Positions 4,233 to 5,935 of a DNA stretch of 5,935 bases are shown here, one piece after another; position 1 is the first letter of the stretch; every line of letters begins with the position of its first letter. Made by a program: the position numbers and the translations under genes. Below the pieces are notes generated by a model, which worked only from the letters and a program-made list of their open reading frames with translations, ran no database searches and was not told the origin of the DNA. The DNA comes from Candidatus Nomurabacteria bacterium (GTDB taxonomy: Bacteria; Patescibacteriota; Minisyncoccia; Phycocordibacterales; UBA9973). The stretch covers positions 1-5,935 of the forward strand of contig JAIOPY010000030.1 in assembly GCA_021413625.1 (NCBI GenBank), given 5' to 3'.

Positions 4233-4574
4233 ATGCAGAATAAAAACGACAAAAGAATAAGACTAAAAGCAAAAATCCGAGCAAGGATACAAGGCACTAA
4301 GGAGCGCCCTCGTTTATCTGTATTTCGTTCTAATAAATTTATTTATGCGCAAGTCATTGATGATGCAACAGGTAAAACTTTAGCTCAAGCAAGTGATGTA
4401 AAGACAAAAAAAGGCACTAAGACAGAAAGAGCTCAGGAAGTAGGCAAGATGATTGCAGAAGTTTGCTTGAAGGAGAAAATTAATAAAGTAGTTTTTGACC
4501 GAAACGGATTTAAATATACTGGACGGATTAAATTAGTAGCTGATGAAGCACGTAAAGGTGGATTACAATTTTAA
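4233..4574 (+). CDS. rplR: 50S ribosomal protein L18
   Basis: L18 binds 5S rRNA with L5 and helps seat it in the central protuberance. The 113-residue length is usual. GTKERPRLSVFRSNKFIYAQ (residues 21-40), VIDDATGKTLAQAS and the ending VFDRNGFKYTGRIKLVADEA followed by RKGGL are diagnostic. The first residues are rich in Lys/Arg, as expected for RNA binding. The upstream spacer (13 nt) is pure A/T, with no Shine-Dalgarno motif. Confidence 0.98.
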   Translation: MQNKNDKRIRLKAKIRARIQGTKERPRLSVFRSNKFIYAQVIDDATGKTLAQASDVKTKKGTKTERAQEVGKMIAEVCLKEKINKVVFDRNGFKYTGRIKLVADEARKGGLQF

Positions 4575-4579
4575 TATAT

Positions 4580-5164
4580 ATGGATAAAACAAAACCAAAA
4601 GAAAATACTGGTGCAGGTGAAAGAAGAGGTGGTGGCCGACGTGGTCAGTCTTTTAGTAGACCAAAACCTGAATTTGACCAAAAGATAATTAGTATCCGTC
4701 GCGTGACGAGAGTTGTTGCTGGTGGACGCCGATTTTCTTTCAGTGTGGCTCTTTTAGCTGGAGATAAAAAAGGTTCTATTGGTTTAGGCTTAGGTAAAGC
4801 AGGGGATACTTCACTAGCTATTAACAAAGCGCTTCGTAATGCCAAGAAAAATATGGTGAAGTTGCAACTTACTAAAACTATGTCTATTCCTCATGAAATT
4901 TCTGCAAAATATTCTAGCTCTGCTGTAGTGATTATGCCAAACAAGGGTCGTGGACTTGTGGCAGGAACAGTTATCAGAGATATCGCTAAACTTTCAGGTA
5001 TGCGTGATGTTACAGGTAAAGTGTTGTCTAGTAGTAAAAATAAATTGAATAATGCTAAAGCGGTTATGGTGGCTCTAGGGCTTGTTTCTAGTAAATATTC
5101 CAAAGCTCCTGAAATTGTTTTAGATAGTAAAGTTTTACCAGAAGAAGTGGTAGAAAAAGCTTAA
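4580..5164 (+). CDS. rpsE: 30S ribosomal protein S5
   Basis: S5 is a small-subunit protein at the mRNA entry and decoding side that influences accuracy. At 194 residues it is longer than the E. coli protein (167), because of a Gly/Arg/Lys-rich N-terminal extension of about 30 residues (AGERRGGGRRGQSF) that is common in CPR bacteria. The dsRBD-like core starts at about residue 36 (ISIRRVTRVVAGGRRFSFS), followed by GSIGLGLGKA, SIPHEI and GRGLVAGTVIRDIAKLSGMR. The C-terminal LSSSKNKLNNAKAVMVAL matches the family's SNN-x-x-N-x-x-x-A-T element. The next gene is rplO, 4 nt away; rpmD, normally between them, is absent. Confidence 0.98.
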   Translation: MDKTKPKENTGAGERRGGGRRGQSFSRPKPEFDQKIISIRRVTRVVAGGRRFSFSVALLAGDKKGSIGLGLGKAGDTSLAINKALRNAKKNMVKLQLTKTMSIPHEISAKYSSSAVVIMPNKGRGLVAGTVIRDIAKLSGMRDVTGKVLSSSKNKLNNAKAVMVALGLVSSKYSKAPEIVLDSKVLPEEVVEKA

Positions 5165-5168
5165 TTTT

Positions 5169-5483
5169 ATGCAAATACATAATTTAAAAAGAACACATAA
5201 GAATAAAAAAGACCGCATAGTTGGTCGTGGAGGCAAACACGCTAAGACTTCTGGTCGTGGAGGCAAGGGTCAAACTGCTCGTGCTGGTAACAAAAGACGT
5301 CCAGAGCTTCGTGATATAATCAAGAAGCTTCCAAAGAATCGTGGTTACCAATTTAAATCTATCCGTAAAGTTCTTCTTGTGAAGAGCGATAAAGTTCTAG
5401 GAGACGAAAACGGTAAACAAAAGAAATTCTCTGCTATTAGAAAGCGTTTAGGTTTTAAGGGAGGCAAAATAAGGATTAAATAA
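5169..5483 (+). CDS. rplO: 50S ribosomal protein L15, shortened
   Basis: L15 threads a basic N-terminal arm into 23S rRNA and joins late in assembly. HNLKRTHKNKKDRIVGRGGK, KTSGRGGKGQTARAGNKRRP and KLPKNRGYQFKS are typical of the first half. The protein is only 104 residues, against about 144 in E. coli. The missing part lies in the globular C-terminal half. The last residues, AIRKRLGFKGGKIRIK, may still correspond to the usual A-x-x-x-I-x-x-x-G-G-x-x-x end, which would mean an internal deletion rather than a cut tail. The stop is followed 2 nt later by secY, so there is no leftover coding sequence to suggest a frameshift in this window. Confidence 0.93.
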   Translation: MQIHNLKRTHKNKKDRIVGRGGKHAKTSGRGGKGQTARAGNKRRPELRDIIKKLPKNRGYQFKSIRKVLLVKSDKVLGDENGKQKKFSAIRKRLGFKGGKIRIK

Positions 5484-5485
5484 AC

Positions 5486-5935
5486 ATGCAAAATTTTTGG
5501 CAAAAGACAAAACTAGTCTGGCAAGACTCATCTTTACGAGGAAGAGTCTTATTTGTGTTTGCCGTCCTTGTTCTTTTCAGACTACTTTCTGCTATTCCGA
5601 TACCTGGTATTGATGCTGTAGCTTTAAATCAATTTTTATCTAATAATCAATTTTTTGGTATTTTAAACATCTTTTCTGGTGGTGGACTTTCTAACCTTTC
5701 CATTATAATGCTTGGGGTTGGTCCATATATCACTAGTTCTATTATTATGCAGCTTTTGACTATCATGGTGCCTGCGTTAAAGAGGATTTACCATGAAGAA
5801 GGTGAAGCAGGCAGAAAAAGATTTACTCAATATTCCAGACTCCTTACTATTCCTCTTGCAGCGATTCAAGGTTTTTCTCTGTTAGCTATTTTAGAGAGTC
5901 AAAATATTTTAGTTAACCTTACTTCTTTTGATAGA
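5486..5935 (+). CDS. secY: Preprotein translocase subunit SecY (3' end outside window)
   Basis: SecY is the channel subunit of the SecYEG translocon in the cytoplasmic membrane. The first 150 residues are present. There is a short amphipathic start (MQNFWQKTKLVWQDSSLRGR), then TM1 ending LLSAIPIPGID. The plug region follows (LNIFSGGGLSNLSIIMLGVG), then TM2 with PYITSSIIMQLLTIMVPALK. The next landmark is EEGEAGRKRFTQYSRLLTI, the conserved cytoplasmic loop before TM3. All of these match SecY closely. The secY gene closing the spc cluster right after rplO is the standard bacterial order. Confidence 0.98.
   Translation, partial: MQNFWQKTKLVWQDSSLRGRVLFVFAVLVLFRLLSAIPIPGIDAVALNQFLSNNQFFGILNIFSGGGLSNLSIIMLGVGPYITSSIIMQLLTIMVPALKRIYHEEGEAGRKRFTQYSRLLTIPLAAIQGFSLLAILESQNILVNLTSFDR

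Overview
The window is a stretch of the bacterial spc ribosomal-protein operon, all on the + strand. It reads rplE (L5, 5' end cut by the window edge), a 2.5-kb block of small unfamiliar genes, then rpsN, rpsH, rplF, rplR, rpsE, rplO and the first 150 codons of secY. A Patescibacteria (CPR) genome, most likely a Parcubacteria-type lineage, is inferred from four things: no rpmD (L30) between rpsE and rplO, a shortened L15, AT-rich and very tightly packed genes with no visible Shine-Dalgarno sites, and accessory genes of kinds common in that group (DUF5678, retropepsin-like protease, AbrB-like protein). This is inference from gene content, not a phylogeny. The stop codons used fit the standard bacterial code.

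Region 1 (2-562) is rplE. Region 2 (563-2943) is the accessory block. It holds (a) a DUF5678 protein translationally coupled to a small retropepsin-like aspartic protease; (b) an AbrB/SpoVT-type DNA-binding protein overlapping, by one base, a 45-residue coiled-coil plus membrane-helix peptide, followed by a similar 41-residue peptide; (c) a three-helix membrane protein, an overlapping membrane-anchored extracytoplasmic protein with four cysteines, and a 57-residue acidic protein. Several of these are too short for routine ORF calling.

Two unrelated families of 24-nt direct repeats punctuate the block. Repeat A (575-598 and 1220-1243, 20/24 identical) brackets the DUF5678-protease pair and ends just before the AbrB-like start codon. 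Repeat B (1712-1735 and 2919-2942, 23/24 identical) brackets the membrane-protein module, and each copy supplies the TAG stop of the gene before it. The block therefore looks like two repeat-bounded modules placed inside an otherwise conserved operon.

Region 3 (2943-3098) is non-coding. It carries the best promoter in the window (TTGACT-17-TATTAT with an extended -10), a quasi-palindrome overlapping the -35 box, and a leader of about 108 nt that can fold into alternative hairpins. It probably restores or controls transcription of rpsN through secY downstream of the insertion. Region 4 (3099-5935) is the compact remainder of the operon, with 2-13 nt between genes. It makes five small- and large-subunit proteins plus L15, and then the SecYEG channel core.
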